In this document: positions 8,425 through 17,877 of the stretch, in pieces | Layout of the letters: each line of letters opens with the position of its first letter | Numbering within the stretch: the first letter of the stretch is position 1 | From: Acetomicrobium hydrogeniformans | GTDB lineage: Bacteria; Synergistota; Synergistia; Synergistales; JAFGMB01 | Length of the DNA stretch: 64,000 bases | Reading direction: 5' to 3' | Assembly (NCBI GenBank): GCA_016841745.1 | Contig: JAENYO010000002.1 | Coordinates: forward strand, 62,001 to 126,000 | Notes under the pieces: model-generated | Seen by the model: the letters and a program-made list of their open reading frames with translations, nothing else | The model's database searches: none | Told to the model about the DNA's origin: nothing | Made by a program: the position numbers and the translations under genes

Positions 8425-9570
8425 ATGTCTGAATTGATGGATGAAATCAGTGCAAAAAAAGAGCAGATACTCAAAACTTATAAAACGCTCCACTCTATAC
8501 CTGAATTAGGGTTTAAGGAATATAAGACAACAGAATATCTACGAAACAGGCTGGAAAACGCGGGAATAGAGATTTCTTCGATACCAGGTATGGAAACAGG
8601 TCTTGTCGCAACTATCCGAGGAACTGAGGATGGTCCAGTTATGGGTCTTCGTGCTGATATCGATGGACTTCCGATTCTTGAGGATACCGATTTGCCTTTT
8701 GCTTCTGAGCATAAAGGTGTAATGCATGCCTGCGGTCATGATGCAAACGCTACAATGCTTCTGGAAACACTTGAATTCCTGGTAAGCAAAGGAATATCAA
8801 AAGGGACATTGAAGGCCGTTTTTCAACCCAACGAGGAATGTGGAGAAGGTGCTTTAGGAGTAATTGGAAGCGGAGTATTGGCGGATGTACAGGAGTTAGT
8901 GGGTATACACCTCCGCCCTGCAAATGAAGCAGCTTTAGGGCAGGCAACAGCAGCTTTGATGCATGGTTCTTCATGTGTTATTACTGCGGAGGTTTCGGGA
9001 AAATCTGCTCATGGAGGAAGGCCGCATAAAGGGATTAATGTTGCGGATGTAGCTGCAGCTATTGTGAGTTCTATAAATGCATTGAGGGTTGATCCGGCTG
9101 TTCAGCACTCTGTGAAAACTACAAAAATTGTCACAAACAGCAAGGCTCCCAATATTATTCCTGACAAGGCCGAACTTGCTTTCGACTTGCGTGCCCAGAC
9201 AAATGAATTGATGGATGAGTTGAGGGATATGGTACCAGTAGTAATTAAAAAAACTGCGGAAGTCTACGGTGCCGATGTTGAAATTATAGTTCGGGAAGGG
9301 ATGCCTGCTGCTTCCTATGATTCGGACGTTACGAAGCTTGTTGAAAGCGCCATAAAAGAAGTGTTGGGAGACGTTCTTCCTCCTATTGTAAGCCCCGGAG
9401 GAGAAGATTTTCATTTCTACAGCTGTAAGGGGCTGATAAAAACAGGTTTTGTTGGTTTAGGGGCTGATCTGAATCCGGGTCTTCATCACCAGCAAATGAC
9501 TTTTGATCTTAAGGCATTAGTGTATGGTGTACAGATTTTAACCACTATTGTCACAAAAAGGCTGAACTGA
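8425..9570 (+). CDS. M20D-family amidohydrolase (hippurate hydrolase/N-acyl amino acid deacylase type)
   Basis: A binuclear metal amidohydrolase that frees amino acids from N-acyl derivatives. MGLRADIDGLPI, MHACGHDANATML, NEECGEGA and the C-terminal GGEDFHFYS are the metal-binding and catalytic blocks, with a dimerisation domain around residues 180-290. The 381 residues match the family. ATG 8425 has AAGGGGA eight bases upstream. It probably acts with the preceding M81 peptidase and the following YfcC carrier in one catabolic unit; this is inferred from order and strand. Confidence 0.88.
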   Translation: MSELMDEISAKKEQILKTYKTLHSIPELGFKEYKTTEYLRNRLENAGIEISSIPGMETGLVATIRGTEDGPVMGLRADIDGLPILEDTDLPFASEHKGVMHACGHDANATMLLETLEFLVSKGISKGTLKAVFQPNEECGEGALGVIGSGVLADVQELVGIHLRPANEAALGQATAALMHGSSCVITAEVSGKSAHGGRPHKGINVADVAAAIVSSINALRVDPAVQHSVKTTKIVTNSKAPNIIPDKAELAFDLRAQTNELMDELRDMVPVVIKKTAEVYGADVEIIVREGMPAASYDSDVTKLVESAIKEVLGDVLPPIVSPGGEDFHFYSCKGLIKTGFVGLGADLNPGLHHQQMTFDLKALVYGVQILTTIVTKRLN

Positions 9571-9707
9571 TGTTCAATCTTCAAAGGGGAGGTGTTTGCT
9601 CCAAATTAGATCAATTAAAAATGTTAGTGTAAACAAACGATGGGCTTTTCGACATCTAAAAGAACGAGGCTTCTTTTAGTAAGAGGAAACAATAAGGAGG
9701 TTCCACC

Positions 9708-11108
9708 TTGAATAATCTTGGAGAGTCAAAATTTAAACTAAGAGTTCCTGATACTTACACATTGATCTTCTTTTTTGTCATTATAGCAGCGGTTCTGACA
9801 TACCTTCTCCCCGCTGGAGTTTATGAAATGGTTAAATCAGAGGGTTTGAGCCGGGCAGTTGTTGATCCTACTTCCTATCATGGAGTAGATGCAGCTCCCG
9901 TAGGCCTGATGCAGTTTCTCCTGGCCATTCCCCTTGGAATGAAAAGAGGAGCTACGGTTATCTTCATGGTAATGATCGTTGGTGGAGCTTTTCAGATCAT
10001 CAGAGATACAGGTTCCCTTGATGCACTTATAAATCTGGGAATAAGGAAATTCAACAATCGTGCATTATTGATAATACCCTTGGTAATGCTTCTTAATACC
10101 TTTCTGGGTGCGGCTGGAATAATGGTTAACTCTGCCATTGCCTTTGTGCCGATCGGTGTAGAAATAGCAAAAAAACTGGATCTTGATCCCATAGTTGGAA
10201 TGGCGATAATGTATTTGGGAGCATATTCCGGATTTATCGCTTCTCCATTTATACCAAGTACACTGGCTCTAGCACAGGAGATCGCCGGTGTTGAGATATT
10301 CTCCGGTTTTGCACTACGAGCAGTAGTATGGCTTTGTATTTTTGCAGTAACTGTCATTTATACATACAGGTATGCTTCAAAGGTCAAAAAAGACAAGAGC
10401 AAGAGTGTATATCGTACTTTTTCCGATAATGTGGAAAAATCGGCTGAAAGTGCAATAGAAAGTTTCACATTCACCCATTTCCTGGTCGTTGTTACTTTTG
10501 CTATAGGTTTTATTCTTTATGCCTATGGTTCACAGAACTGGAAATGGAGAATGGATCATCTGAGTGCAATTCTTCTGGCTGTTGGAATAATTGCAGGGAT
10601 ATTGGGACGTATGTCCTTTGATGACATCTCAAAATCCTTTATTAATGGATGTAAAAGCATGGTTTATGGAGCTCTGGTGATCGGTTTTGCAAGTGCAATT
10701 ATTATTATCCTTACCGAAGGAAAGGTTATCCATACTATCATCTACTATCTTACCCTTCCCCTTCAGCAGATGGGTTCCATGTTCTCCGCAGTCATAATGT
10801 TCTGGGTCAACCTGGTATTTAATTTCTTTGTTCCTTCAGGAACCGGGCAGGCAGCTGTTGTCATGCCTCTTATGGGACCCATGTCCGATATCCTCGGATT
10901 TTCCCGCCAGGTGGCAGTTGCGGCTTATCAGTGGGGTGATGGTATGTCCAATACCATCATACCGACATCTGGTGTTCTTATGGCCTGCGTAGGTGTTGCT
11001 GGTATTCCCTATTCCAAGTGGTTCCGCTGGATGTTGCCCCTCTTTGGCATCTGGGTAGGTATCGGTACGCTCGCCATTGTTTTTGCAGTTGCCACAGGTT
11101 GGGCATAA
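9708..11108 (+). CDS. YfcC/DcuC-type carboxylate or amino acid carrier
   Basis: An integral membrane protein of 466 residues with about twelve hydrophobic segments, resembling the YfcC (C4-dicarboxylate anaerobic carrier-like) family: VPDTYTLIFFFVIIAAVLTYLLPAG at the start, then GAAGIMVNSAIAFVPIG and FFVPSGTGQAAVVMPLMGP. Bacterial members are annotated as arginine/ornithine antiporters or peptide-associated carriers, so the substrate is uncertain. TTG 9708 follows AAGGAGG. A clear terminator follows at 11146-11181, ending the likely IclR-controlled group. Confidence 0.8.
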   Translation: MNNLGESKFKLRVPDTYTLIFFFVIIAAVLTYLLPAGVYEMVKSEGLSRAVVDPTSYHGVDAAPVGLMQFLLAIPLGMKRGATVIFMVMIVGGAFQIIRDTGSLDALINLGIRKFNNRALLIIPLVMLLNTFLGAAGIMVNSAIAFVPIGVEIAKKLDLDPIVGMAIMYLGAYSGFIASPFIPSTLALAQEIAGVEIFSGFALRAVVWLCIFAVTVIYTYRYASKVKKDKSKSVYRTFSDNVEKSAESAIESFTFTHFLVVVTFAIGFILYAYGSQNWKWRMDHLSAILLAVGIIAGILGRMSFDDISKSFINGCKSMVYGALVIGFASAIIIILTEGKVIHTIIYYLTLPLQQMGSMFSAVIMFWVNLVFNFFVPSGTGQAAVVMPLMGPMSDILGFSRQVAVAAYQWGDGMSNTIIPTSGVLMACVGVAGIPYSKWFRWMLPLFGIWVGIGTLAIVFAVATGWA

Positions 11109-11145
11109 AAATACCGCTTTAGAACAAAATGGCAAGACATCAATT

Positions 11146-11181
11146 AAAAGCCTCTGGATATCAATATCCAGAGGCTTTTTT
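11146..11181 (+). terminator. rho-independent terminator after the YfcC-type carrier
   Basis: A 16-bp perfect stem built on AAAAGCCTCTGGATAT with a 2-nt loop, running into TTTTTT. Confidence 0.9.
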
Positions 11182-11389
11182 AGTATTTTCATTTAAAATC
11201 GAAAGGATGTTCTCCCGGATAAGAACTAAATACTTTTTAAAGATCTCACAACCAGGGTCTGTTCTTGAAATAAAAGTTTAGCAAGGTTCGTATATTTCAA
11301 AAGCATCGTGGCTATCTTTGTAATATACTGAAGTGGAGTTGGAAATTGAAGGACCTGTAATTTTATCTCAGCTTTTTCAGGAGGGAGAG

Positions 11390-12628
11390 ATGGAGATGTC
11401 TTCTGTGGTAGTGCGTTTTCTGAAATATGTTTCCTTTGATACCCAATCCATTGAAAATGCGGGTGTGGTTCCGAGCTCGCCAGGGCAGATGGACCTTGCC
11501 AGGGAAGTAGTTTTGGAGATGGAAAAGCTCGAAATGACGGATGTTTCAATTGATGAAAATGCCTATGTCATGGGAACCCTGCCCGGGAATATGGAAAGGG
11601 AGAATGTTCCTTCCATAGGTTTTATTGCCCATTTCGATACGGCCAGGGAGGTATCGGGACTCAATGTCCGTCCCAGGATAGTAAAGGATTACGATGGTGG
11701 AGATATCCTTCTTAACAGGGATGAGAAAATAGTGCTCTCTCCCCGTGAATTCCCGGAGCTAAGGGATTATAAAGGTCAGGACCTCATCGTAACTGATGGT
11801 ACCACCCTTCTGGGTGCCGATGACAAGGCAGGTATTGCTATCATTATGGCGGCTGTTCAGTTTTTTAAAGAACATCCGGAAATTAACCATGGTCCCATGA
11901 AAGTCTGTTTTACTCCCGATGAGGAGATAGGTCACCAGGCCAGACTGCTGGATATCGAAAAATTCGGCGCTGATTTTGCTTATACTGTGGATGGAGGAGC
12001 CCTGGGGGATCTTAACTACATGACCTTCAATGCTGCAAAAGCTGACATAATGATCCATGGCCGCAACGTGCATCCCGGCAAGGCCAAGGGTAAGATGATA
12101 AACTCTGTTCTCATAGGAAACGAGTTCCTATCCATGCTGCCGCCGGATGAGATCCCCGCAATGACAGAGGACTTTGAAGGTTTTTATCATGTTCTGTCCT
12201 TTAAGGGAGATGTAGAAAAAACCGAACTGAAATACATTATCCGCGATCATGGCATGAGTAAATTCAGGGAAAAAAAGGCAAGAGTGGAAGAGATTACAGC
12301 ATTCCTTAAGGCGAAATATGGAGATAATGTTATTGAGCTTCACATGGAGGATCAGTATTACAATATGTCAGAACATCTTAAGGACTCCATGCATATAGTG
12401 GAGACTGCCGAAATGGGCATGAGAGCCATAGGAGTTGAGCCAAGGATGGAGCCGGTTCGCGGGGGGACCGATGGTGCAAGTCTTTCTGCAAGGGGGCTTC
12501 TGACTCCCAATATCTTCACGGGAGGTCATAATTTCCATGGCCGTTTTGAGTATATCCCCATATCTTCCATGGAAAAGGGTGTCGAACTGGTGGTGAAGAT
12601 CCTGGAGTTGTATGGAGATATGAAATAG
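11390..12628 (+). CDS. pepT: peptidase T (tripeptide aminopeptidase, M20B)
   Basis: A cytoplasmic zinc exopeptidase that removes the N-terminal residue of tripeptides. The dinuclear metal site is visible: FIAHFDTA, GTTLLGADDKAGIA, FTPDEEIG, YTVDGG and, near the end, GGHNFHGRFEY. Length 412 fits the family. The start is ATG 11390 or ATG 11396, both just after AGGAGGGA (11379-11386). It is transcribed alone and closed by the terminator at 12705-12734. It fits the peptide-fermenting character of the region. Confidence 0.93.
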   Translation: MEMSSVVVRFLKYVSFDTQSIENAGVVPSSPGQMDLAREVVLEMEKLEMTDVSIDENAYVMGTLPGNMERENVPSIGFIAHFDTAREVSGLNVRPRIVKDYDGGDILLNRDEKIVLSPREFPELRDYKGQDLIVTDGTTLLGADDKAGIAIIMAAVQFFKEHPEINHGPMKVCFTPDEEIGHQARLLDIEKFGADFAYTVDGGALGDLNYMTFNAAKADIMIHGRNVHPGKAKGKMINSVLIGNEFLSMLPPDEIPAMTEDFEGFYHVLSFKGDVEKTELKYIIRDHGMSKFREKKARVEEITAFLKAKYGDNVIELHMEDQYYNMSEHLKDSMHIVETAEMGMRAIGVEPRMEPVRGGTDGASLSARGLLTPNIFTGGHNFHGRFEYIPISSMEKGVELVVKILELYGDMK

Positions 12629-12704
12629 ACTGAAGCCATGGGAGTGAATATCTGATCAGAGCGTTTTAAAATGATTTTGGAGCAATCTTTCTAACTCAAA
12701 ACTT

Positions 12705-12735
12705 AAGGAGAGGGAAAATCCCTCTCCTTTTTTGA
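12705..12735 (+). terminator. rho-independent terminator after pepT
   Basis: AAGGAGAGGG pairs with CCCTCTCCTT around AAAAT, followed by a run of T. Confidence 0.9.
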
Positions 12736-12782
12736 TCTTTTTCTTTGATCTTCCTGTCTATGTGACCCGGTTATCGGTAAGA

Positions 12783-13994
12783 TCAGGAGGTATAGTGCTG
12801 AATGATCCAGGAGTATATCTGTGAACATTTCAGAACTTCTTCAAGGTCCACATATTCATCTGCCGTATGAGCCTGTTCAAGGTTCCCGGGTCCTAGAATT
12901 ACACAGGGAATCCCGGCTAGAGGTCCAAGTTTACTTGCGTCGGAGCTGCAGGTCAGAATTCCCGGTTCGACCCTTTTTCCGGTGAGTCTTCCACATGCCT
13001 TCAGGGCAGCCCTTACAACTGGTTCATGGAGGTCGGAGCAGACCGGCAGGTCGATCAGGGACGGGTCACTTCTCCTGTAACTGAAATTATAATTATCCCT
13101 GGCAAGTTTCTCCAGCATCAGATCTACCTCTTTCAGAATTTTCTCAGGGTCTTCTCCTGGCACTGTTCGTCTATCTATGTCTATTACACAATGATCGGGT
13201 ACCACGTTGTTCTGTGTCCCTCCCCTTATGGTTCCAACATTGAGTGTTGGTTCTCCTATCAGTGGGTGGGCCTGCTGTGGAAGCTTGTTTTCAATATCTG
13301 CCAATTCTGATAGAACAAGGTTCATATTCATTATGGCGTTAATCCCAAGGTTTGCAGTGGAACTATGGCAGGCTTTGCCAAAGGTTTCTATTTCCCATCG
13401 TACCAGTCCCTTATGGCCTATACAGGGAAGAAGCTTTGTCGGTTCACCAACTATCGCTGCGTCAGCCCTTATGCCTGAATCTATAAAAGCCATAGCCCCT
13501 GTAGCTCCCACCTCTTCATCAACTACGGCGCAGAGGATGGGCAGTACGGAAAGGTTTTCTGGAGATATTCCCTTAATGTTTTCAAAGGCAAGGAGGAGTG
13601 ATGCAAGGGAGCCCTTGGTATCACAGCTCCCTCTTCCATAAAGGCGATCTTCTTCCCACCGGGGATCCCGATATTCTTCTTTCATGGATGAGCGGGCTAC
13701 TGTATCCAGGTGGATTTCAAATAACAGCACCGGCTTTGTTGAGATAGACCCTTTTTCGAGAATGTGGCCGCAACCTGGAAGTGTGGCAAGGATATTATTT
13801 CTATCCGGATGAACCTCCTGTTCCTTAACCTCAAAATTCAATTGCCTTAGAAATGAAGCGACGTATCCGGCCATTTCCCTTTCTCCGGGACAACCTTCTC
13901 CAAGAAAAGAATTGGAACTATCTATGGAGACCATCTCATAAAGGATCTTTCTGGCTCGTTCTCTATTAACGCTCGGAATATTGATTTTCTCCAG
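12783..13994 (-). CDS. M20-family deacylase (ArgE/DapE/acetylornithine deacetylase-like)
   Basis: A metal-dependent amidohydrolase. EIHLDTV, YGRGSCDTKGSLAS, AVVDEEVGATGA and the late CSSDASKLGPLAGIPCVILG give the catalytic pattern. The first in-frame ATG is at 13934, but the frame stays open upstream and encodes NRERARKILYEMVSIDSSN, a typical family N-terminus, so translation must begin earlier. No ATG, GTG or TTG is available there. A CTG at 13994 lies nine bases after AAGGAAGTGATC, an 11-of-12 match to the ideal ribosome binding site, and is the best start (403 residues). It is the last gene of a minus-strand group with a dehydratase and a cyclodeaminase-like gene. Confidence 0.8.
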   Translation of the reverse strand: MEKINIPSVNRERARKILYEMVSIDSSNSFLGEGCPGEREMAGYVASFLRQLNFEVKEQEVHPDRNNILATLPGCGHILEKGSISTKPVLLFEIHLDTVARSSMKEEYRDPRWEEDRLYGRGSCDTKGSLASLLLAFENIKGISPENLSVLPILCAVVDEEVGATGAMAFIDSGIRADAAIVGEPTKLLPCIGHKGLVRWEIETFGKACHSSTANLGINAIMNMNLVLSELADIENKLPQQAHPLIGEPTLNVGTIRGGTQNNVVPDHCVIDIDRRTVPGEDPEKILKEVDLMLEKLARDNYNFSYRRSDPSLIDLPVCSDLHEPVVRAALKACGRLTGKRVEPGILTCSSDASKLGPLAGIPCVILGPGNLEQAHTADEYVDLEEVLKCSQIYSWIIQHYTS

Positions 13995-14077
13995 GGCTGA
14001 TCACTTCCTTCATTTTTAAACAGGAACAGGATTTCTGCCGGGGGATATTTCTATTTTTCAACCATGATCCTTGTGGT

Positions 14078-15055
14078 CTATTGATGGTATTTCTGAAGTA
14101 TTTTCAGAAGCTTTCCATCGTCTACGTTTCCTCCGGAGATCACTATCCCGACTTTACGTCCCTTAACATCTACTTTGTCTGACAGCAGGGCTGCTACGGA
14201 GGTAGCGGAACCGCCTTCAATCACCTGGTGATGATGCTGATGGGTAAAGGCCATGGCTTCTTCCATCTCTTCCTCTGATACCGCGACTACTCCAGCCAGG
14301 CGGTCTTTCAGGAATTCAAAGAGAGGCTGGGAAGCACCTCCACAGAGAGCATCTGCGATAGTTTCCTCTTCTTCTACCGGTACAACTTTTCCTTGCTTAA
14401 AGGCTTCAGGCCAGGCTGGATTCGCGGATGCATGGACTCCCCAGACCTGGATACCCGGTTTAAGTGCCTGGGCTGCCAGGCTGACACCGGAAATGAGTCC
14501 CCCGCCGCTTATGGGGCATAGAATAACATCCAGTTCCGGTTCATCCATAAGCATTTCAAGTGCCAGAGTTCCCTGTCCGGCTGCGATCATCTGATCTTCA
14601 AAGGCGGATACGTATGTCAGGCCTTCTTCATCACGAAGCCGGAAAGATTCTATCTCGGCATCGTTATAGAAATGACCTATCACTCTCAGGTCCACATATT
14701 CCCCACCCAGGCTGCGTATGGCCTTTCTCTTTGTTTCAGGACACATTCCCGGAACGCAGATAATTGCCCTGGTTTTGAGCATTTTTGCAGCCATGGCGAC
14801 TCCCTGGGCATGGTTCCCAGAAGATGATGTTACAACTCCAAGGGTTTTTTCCTCTTCAGAAAGGGAGAACATTTTATTTAATGCCCCACGGATCTTGAAA
14901 GACCTGCATATCTGCTGGTTTTCCCATTTAACATAGACCTCTGCGCCGCTTTTTTCACTGAAGGGAAAAGAATATTCCGTAGGTGTTCTGTGAATACGTC
15001 CCTTAAGAAAACGGGCAGCTAATAAAACATCAGTAATGGTTGGTTCTATTTTCAT
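14078..15055 (-). CDS. threonine/serine dehydratase-like fold-type II PLP enzyme
   Basis: The 325 residues show RSFKIRGALN with the PLP lysine, SSGNHAQGVAMAAK for the phosphate and substrate loop, and SGGGLISGVSLAAQ. This is the catabolic dehydratase family that turns hydroxy amino acids into keto acids and ammonia. ATG 15055 follows AAAGGAG; the longer upstream frame lacks a ribosome binding site. Its partner upstream is ornithine-cyclodeaminase-like, and its partner downstream is an M20 deacylase. The same trio occurs in ectoine degradation (EutB, EutC, deacetylase), and a related pair occurs in the beta-hydroxyaspartate cycle, so plain threonine is not certain as the substrate. Confidence 0.85.
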   Translation of the reverse strand: MKIEPTITDVLLAARFLKGRIHRTPTEYSFPFSEKSGAEVYVKWENQQICRSFKIRGALNKMFSLSEEEKTLGVVTSSSGNHAQGVAMAAKMLKTRAIICVPGMCPETKRKAIRSLGGEYVDLRVIGHFYNDAEIESFRLRDEEGLTYVSAFEDQMIAAGQGTLALEMLMDEPELDVILCPISGGGLISGVSLAAQALKPGIQVWGVHASANPAWPEAFKQGKVVPVEEEETIADALCGGASQPLFEFLKDRLAGVVAVSEEEMEEAMAFTHQHHHQVIEGGSATSVAALLSDKVDVKGRKVGIVISGGNVDDGKLLKILQKYHQ

Positions 15056-15177
15056 GATTATGAACTCCTTTCTCATAGTTCCACGGTCTCTCTTCAGCAT
15101 ATTTAGAAAAGGTATCCGGGATCATTTCAATTGCTTTCTTTGACTCTCTGTTCCTCATTAAGGTCCGACATCTATCC

Positions 15178-16173
15178 CTACATCTGTATAACTGTCCCAA
15201 GATCTTTTTCGATTGCACGACGAAGTGCAAGATCCGCAGTAATGATGTCCTGAAGGGCCATACCGGTGGCATCGAAAAGGGTTATGTCTTCTTCTGATCG
15301 ACGACCTTTATTTTCTTCGGCAAGGACCTTCCCGATTTCGGTGACACTTTCTTCCCTTATAAGACCCTGTTCAAAAGCATGATGAGATTCTCCATGGTGA
15401 AGGGTCTGTGTTTTGGAGTCAACAAAAATCAGGGCAGATGCAACCAGGGAAGGTTCAACTTCCTGTTTTAAGGTCATATCTGCACCAATGGCATTAATGT
15501 GTGTGCCTGGCTTGATCCAGGCTTTTTTGAGGAATCCTTCTCTTGAAGGAGTGCATGTAACTATGATATCTGAAATGGATGCAGGTTCTCCTATTTTCTC
15601 CCATGGGACGGATCTGATGGATAAGCCAGGAAATCTGGCAGACATTTCCTCCACGTATATTCTGTCCATTTCCGGGTCCATACTTGCTGCTGTTACGGAG
15701 TTAAGTTCGGGAAGTACTGTTATGAGACCTTCCAGTTGAGCTCGCCCCTGAGCTCCGGTACCTAGGATCAGAGCCTTTTGTGAATCCTTCCGGGCCAGCC
15801 ATTTGGCTCCTACAGCCCCAGCTGCACCGGTCCGGAGATTGGTAATGGTCATACCGTCAACAAGTCCCAGAGGTTGTCCGGTTTCAATGCTCATAACCAT
15901 TACGAGGCCGGACAGGGCAGGTGCCTTAAGTTTCATGGGGTTATCAGCGGCATAACCCACGATCTTCAAGCCGAAAAGGCCAGCACCTTCAAGGTATCCC
16001 GATTTGATGTCCATGTCCCTGATACCAGGTTCAAACTCGTGGAAAATAACAGGCCAGAGGCCTGCTTTATCTGATGAGTAAAGGTCGTAGGCTTTCTCTA
16101 CACACTCCACAACTTCGGTCATTGAAAGAAGACCTTCCAGAGCCTTGCAGTTGAGTACTCTCATATTGTACAA
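15178..16173 (-). CDS. ornithine cyclodeaminase/mu-crystallin-family NAD(P) enzyme
   Basis: About 331 residues. The Rossmann segment is LILGTGAQGRAQLEGL, preceded by MTITNLRTGAAGAVGAKWLA and followed by DIIVTCTPSREGF and INAIGADM. Members include ornithine cyclodeaminase, alanine dehydrogenase, imino-acid reductases and EutC. A TTG at 16173 lies eight bases after GGGAGG and is preferred to the ATG at 16164. It heads the minus-strand trio with the dehydratase-like and deacylase genes; about 120 bases separate it from the dehydratase. The exact reaction cannot be fixed from sequence. Confidence 0.85.
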   Translation of the reverse strand: MYNMRVLNCKALEGLLSMTEVVECVEKAYDLYSSDKAGLWPVIFHEFEPGIRDMDIKSGYLEGAGLFGLKIVGYAADNPMKLKAPALSGLVMVMSIETGQPLGLVDGMTITNLRTGAAGAVGAKWLARKDSQKALILGTGAQGRAQLEGLITVLPELNSVTAASMDPEMDRIYVEEMSARFPGLSIRSVPWEKIGEPASISDIIVTCTPSREGFLKKAWIKPGTHINAIGADMTLKQEVEPSLVASALIFVDSKTQTLHHGESHHAFEQGLIREESVTEIGKVLAEENKGRRSEEDITLFDATGMALQDIITADLALRRAIEKDLGTVIQM

Positions 16174-16406
16174 GAATAACACCTCCCGGATCTCGATAAT
16201 GCTCTTCAATGTAGCCTGTGTGCTTCTTTCTGTCAACGAAAAGGGGTTTGTTAAATATACATATCTGATCTGTGATCATGAAAAGCATGTAAGGAATAAT
16301 GCCGAGACAAATTTATCCTGAAATATTCATGGAAATAGCATGTCCGAAAACCGCCAGTTTTTTAACGCAAAATAAGATATAGTTCTCTCCATGGAGATGA
16401 TAGCCT

Positions 16407-17873
16407 ATGAAACTTGATAATGATGTCTGCGAAAGGGCCCGGCTTTCCCGGGATCCCAGGTTCGATGGCAAATTCTTTACTGCTGTTAAGACAACGGGGA
16501 TTTTCTGTCGTTCCACTTGCCCTGCTCCTTTGGCGAAAAAAGAGAATGTGGTTTATTTCCCAACTGTCTCCGAAGCAATAGAAGCCGGTTTTCGTCCTTG
16601 TTTAAGGTGCAGGCCAGAAGGGGCACCGGGTTCTTCAGCCTGGCAGGGCTCTTCAGATCTTGTCCAAAGAGCTCTTGGGTTGATAAGACAGGGTGTCCTT
16701 AATGAATCATCAGTGGAGGATCTTGCGAAAAAACTGGGAATAAGTGTCAGGCATATGAGACGTCTTTTTCACGATAATCTCGGAATATCTCCTGTCAGGA
16801 TAGCCAGGTACCAGAAGGTTATGTTTGCAAAAAAACTGCTCTTCGAAACAGACCTCAATATCACCCAAATTGCAATGGCCTCAGGTTTCGGAAGCATACG
16901 TCAGTTTAACCACACCTTCCTTTCAATCCTGGGATTATCTCCCGGCCGTATAAGAAAAGAGATGAAAGGAAAGGGCATAACGTCTCTGGATCCTTTCCAG
17001 CTTGACCTTTCCTACCGGCCTCCCTTTGACTGGGAGGAAATGCTGGCCTTTCTCCGACCAAGGGTAATTCCTGGTGTTGAATATGCCGGATCGGATCGAT
17101 ATGGAAGATCTTTTCGTCTTGATGAGGATTGTCAGGGCTGGTTTGAAGTATCTGATAACCCTGACACTAATTCCCTGAAACTGACCCTCTCTCTTAATCG
17201 CCTGGACAAACTGATGACCATTCTTCAGAGGGTCAGGGATATGTTTGATCTCGATATGGATCCTATGGCAGTAGGGGAAGTATTGGGCCAGGATGAGTTT
17301 CTGCGGGAAGTTGTCGAGGATTATCCCGGCATGAGAGTTCCAGGGGCCTGGGATCCTTTTGAATTTGCTTTCAGGGCGATCCTGGGGCAGCAGATATCGG
17401 TGAAAGGGGCGTCAACCCTTGCGGGCCGGATCGCAAGTCAATACGGGAGAAAATGCAGTGAAGATTTTCCTGAAGGAATGACATATTTTTTCCCCAATTC
17501 TCTTGAACTGGAAAATGCAGATCTCTCGAAGATCGGTATTACCAGGAAAAGGCTGGATACACTGACCGGCTTTGTGAAGGCTGTTTTGAATAAAGATATA
17601 TCCCTTGAATATGGTCAGGATCTTGAAGGTTTTGTAAAGTCTTTTACCCGTCTCAGCGGGATCGGCCGATGGACTGCCCATTACCTGGCAATGAGAGGCC
17701 TCCGAATGCCCGATGCATTCCCCGACAGTGATCTTGGAATTAAAAAGGCCCTTGCTGTGGGAGAGAGGTTCCCAACCTCCAGAGAAATCCTGAAAAAGGC
17801 TGAAAGATGGAGTCCCTGGCGGGCTTACGGGGCTGTGTATCTGTGGAAAAAACTTCAGGAAGAAAAGGGGTAG
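16407..17873 (+). CDS. alkA: Ada-type regulator fused to AlkA DNA-3-methyladenine glycosylase
   Basis: An alkylation-damage protein of 488 residues with three parts: the Ada zinc domain (about 1-80, Cys34, Cys38, Cys65 and Cys68), an AraC-type helix-turn-helix (about 85-185, SVEDLAKKLGISVRHMRRLF), and an AlkA N-domain plus HhH glycosylase (about 200-485). The glycosylase shows AILGQQISVKGA, LSGIGRWTAHY and FPDSDLGI with the predicted catalytic Asp442. It likely senses methylphosphotriesters and excises alkylated bases. The stop is followed at once by ogt, forming a repair operon. ATG 16407 has a GGAGATGAT upstream. Confidence 0.9.
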   Translation: MKLDNDVCERARLSRDPRFDGKFFTAVKTTGIFCRSTCPAPLAKKENVVYFPTVSEAIEAGFRPCLRCRPEGAPGSSAWQGSSDLVQRALGLIRQGVLNESSVEDLAKKLGISVRHMRRLFHDNLGISPVRIARYQKVMFAKKLLFETDLNITQIAMASGFGSIRQFNHTFLSILGLSPGRIRKEMKGKGITSLDPFQLDLSYRPPFDWEEMLAFLRPRVIPGVEYAGSDRYGRSFRLDEDCQGWFEVSDNPDTNSLKLTLSLNRLDKLMTILQRVRDMFDLDMDPMAVGEVLGQDEFLREVVEDYPGMRVPGAWDPFEFAFRAILGQQISVKGASTLAGRIASQYGRKCSEDFPEGMTYFFPNSLELENADLSKIGITRKRLDTLTGFVKAVLNKDISLEYGQDLEGFVKSFTRLSGIGRWTAHYLAMRGLRMPDAFPDSDLGIKKALAVGERFPTSREILKKAERWSPWRAYGAVYLWKKLQEEKG

Positions 17874-17877
17874 AGTG

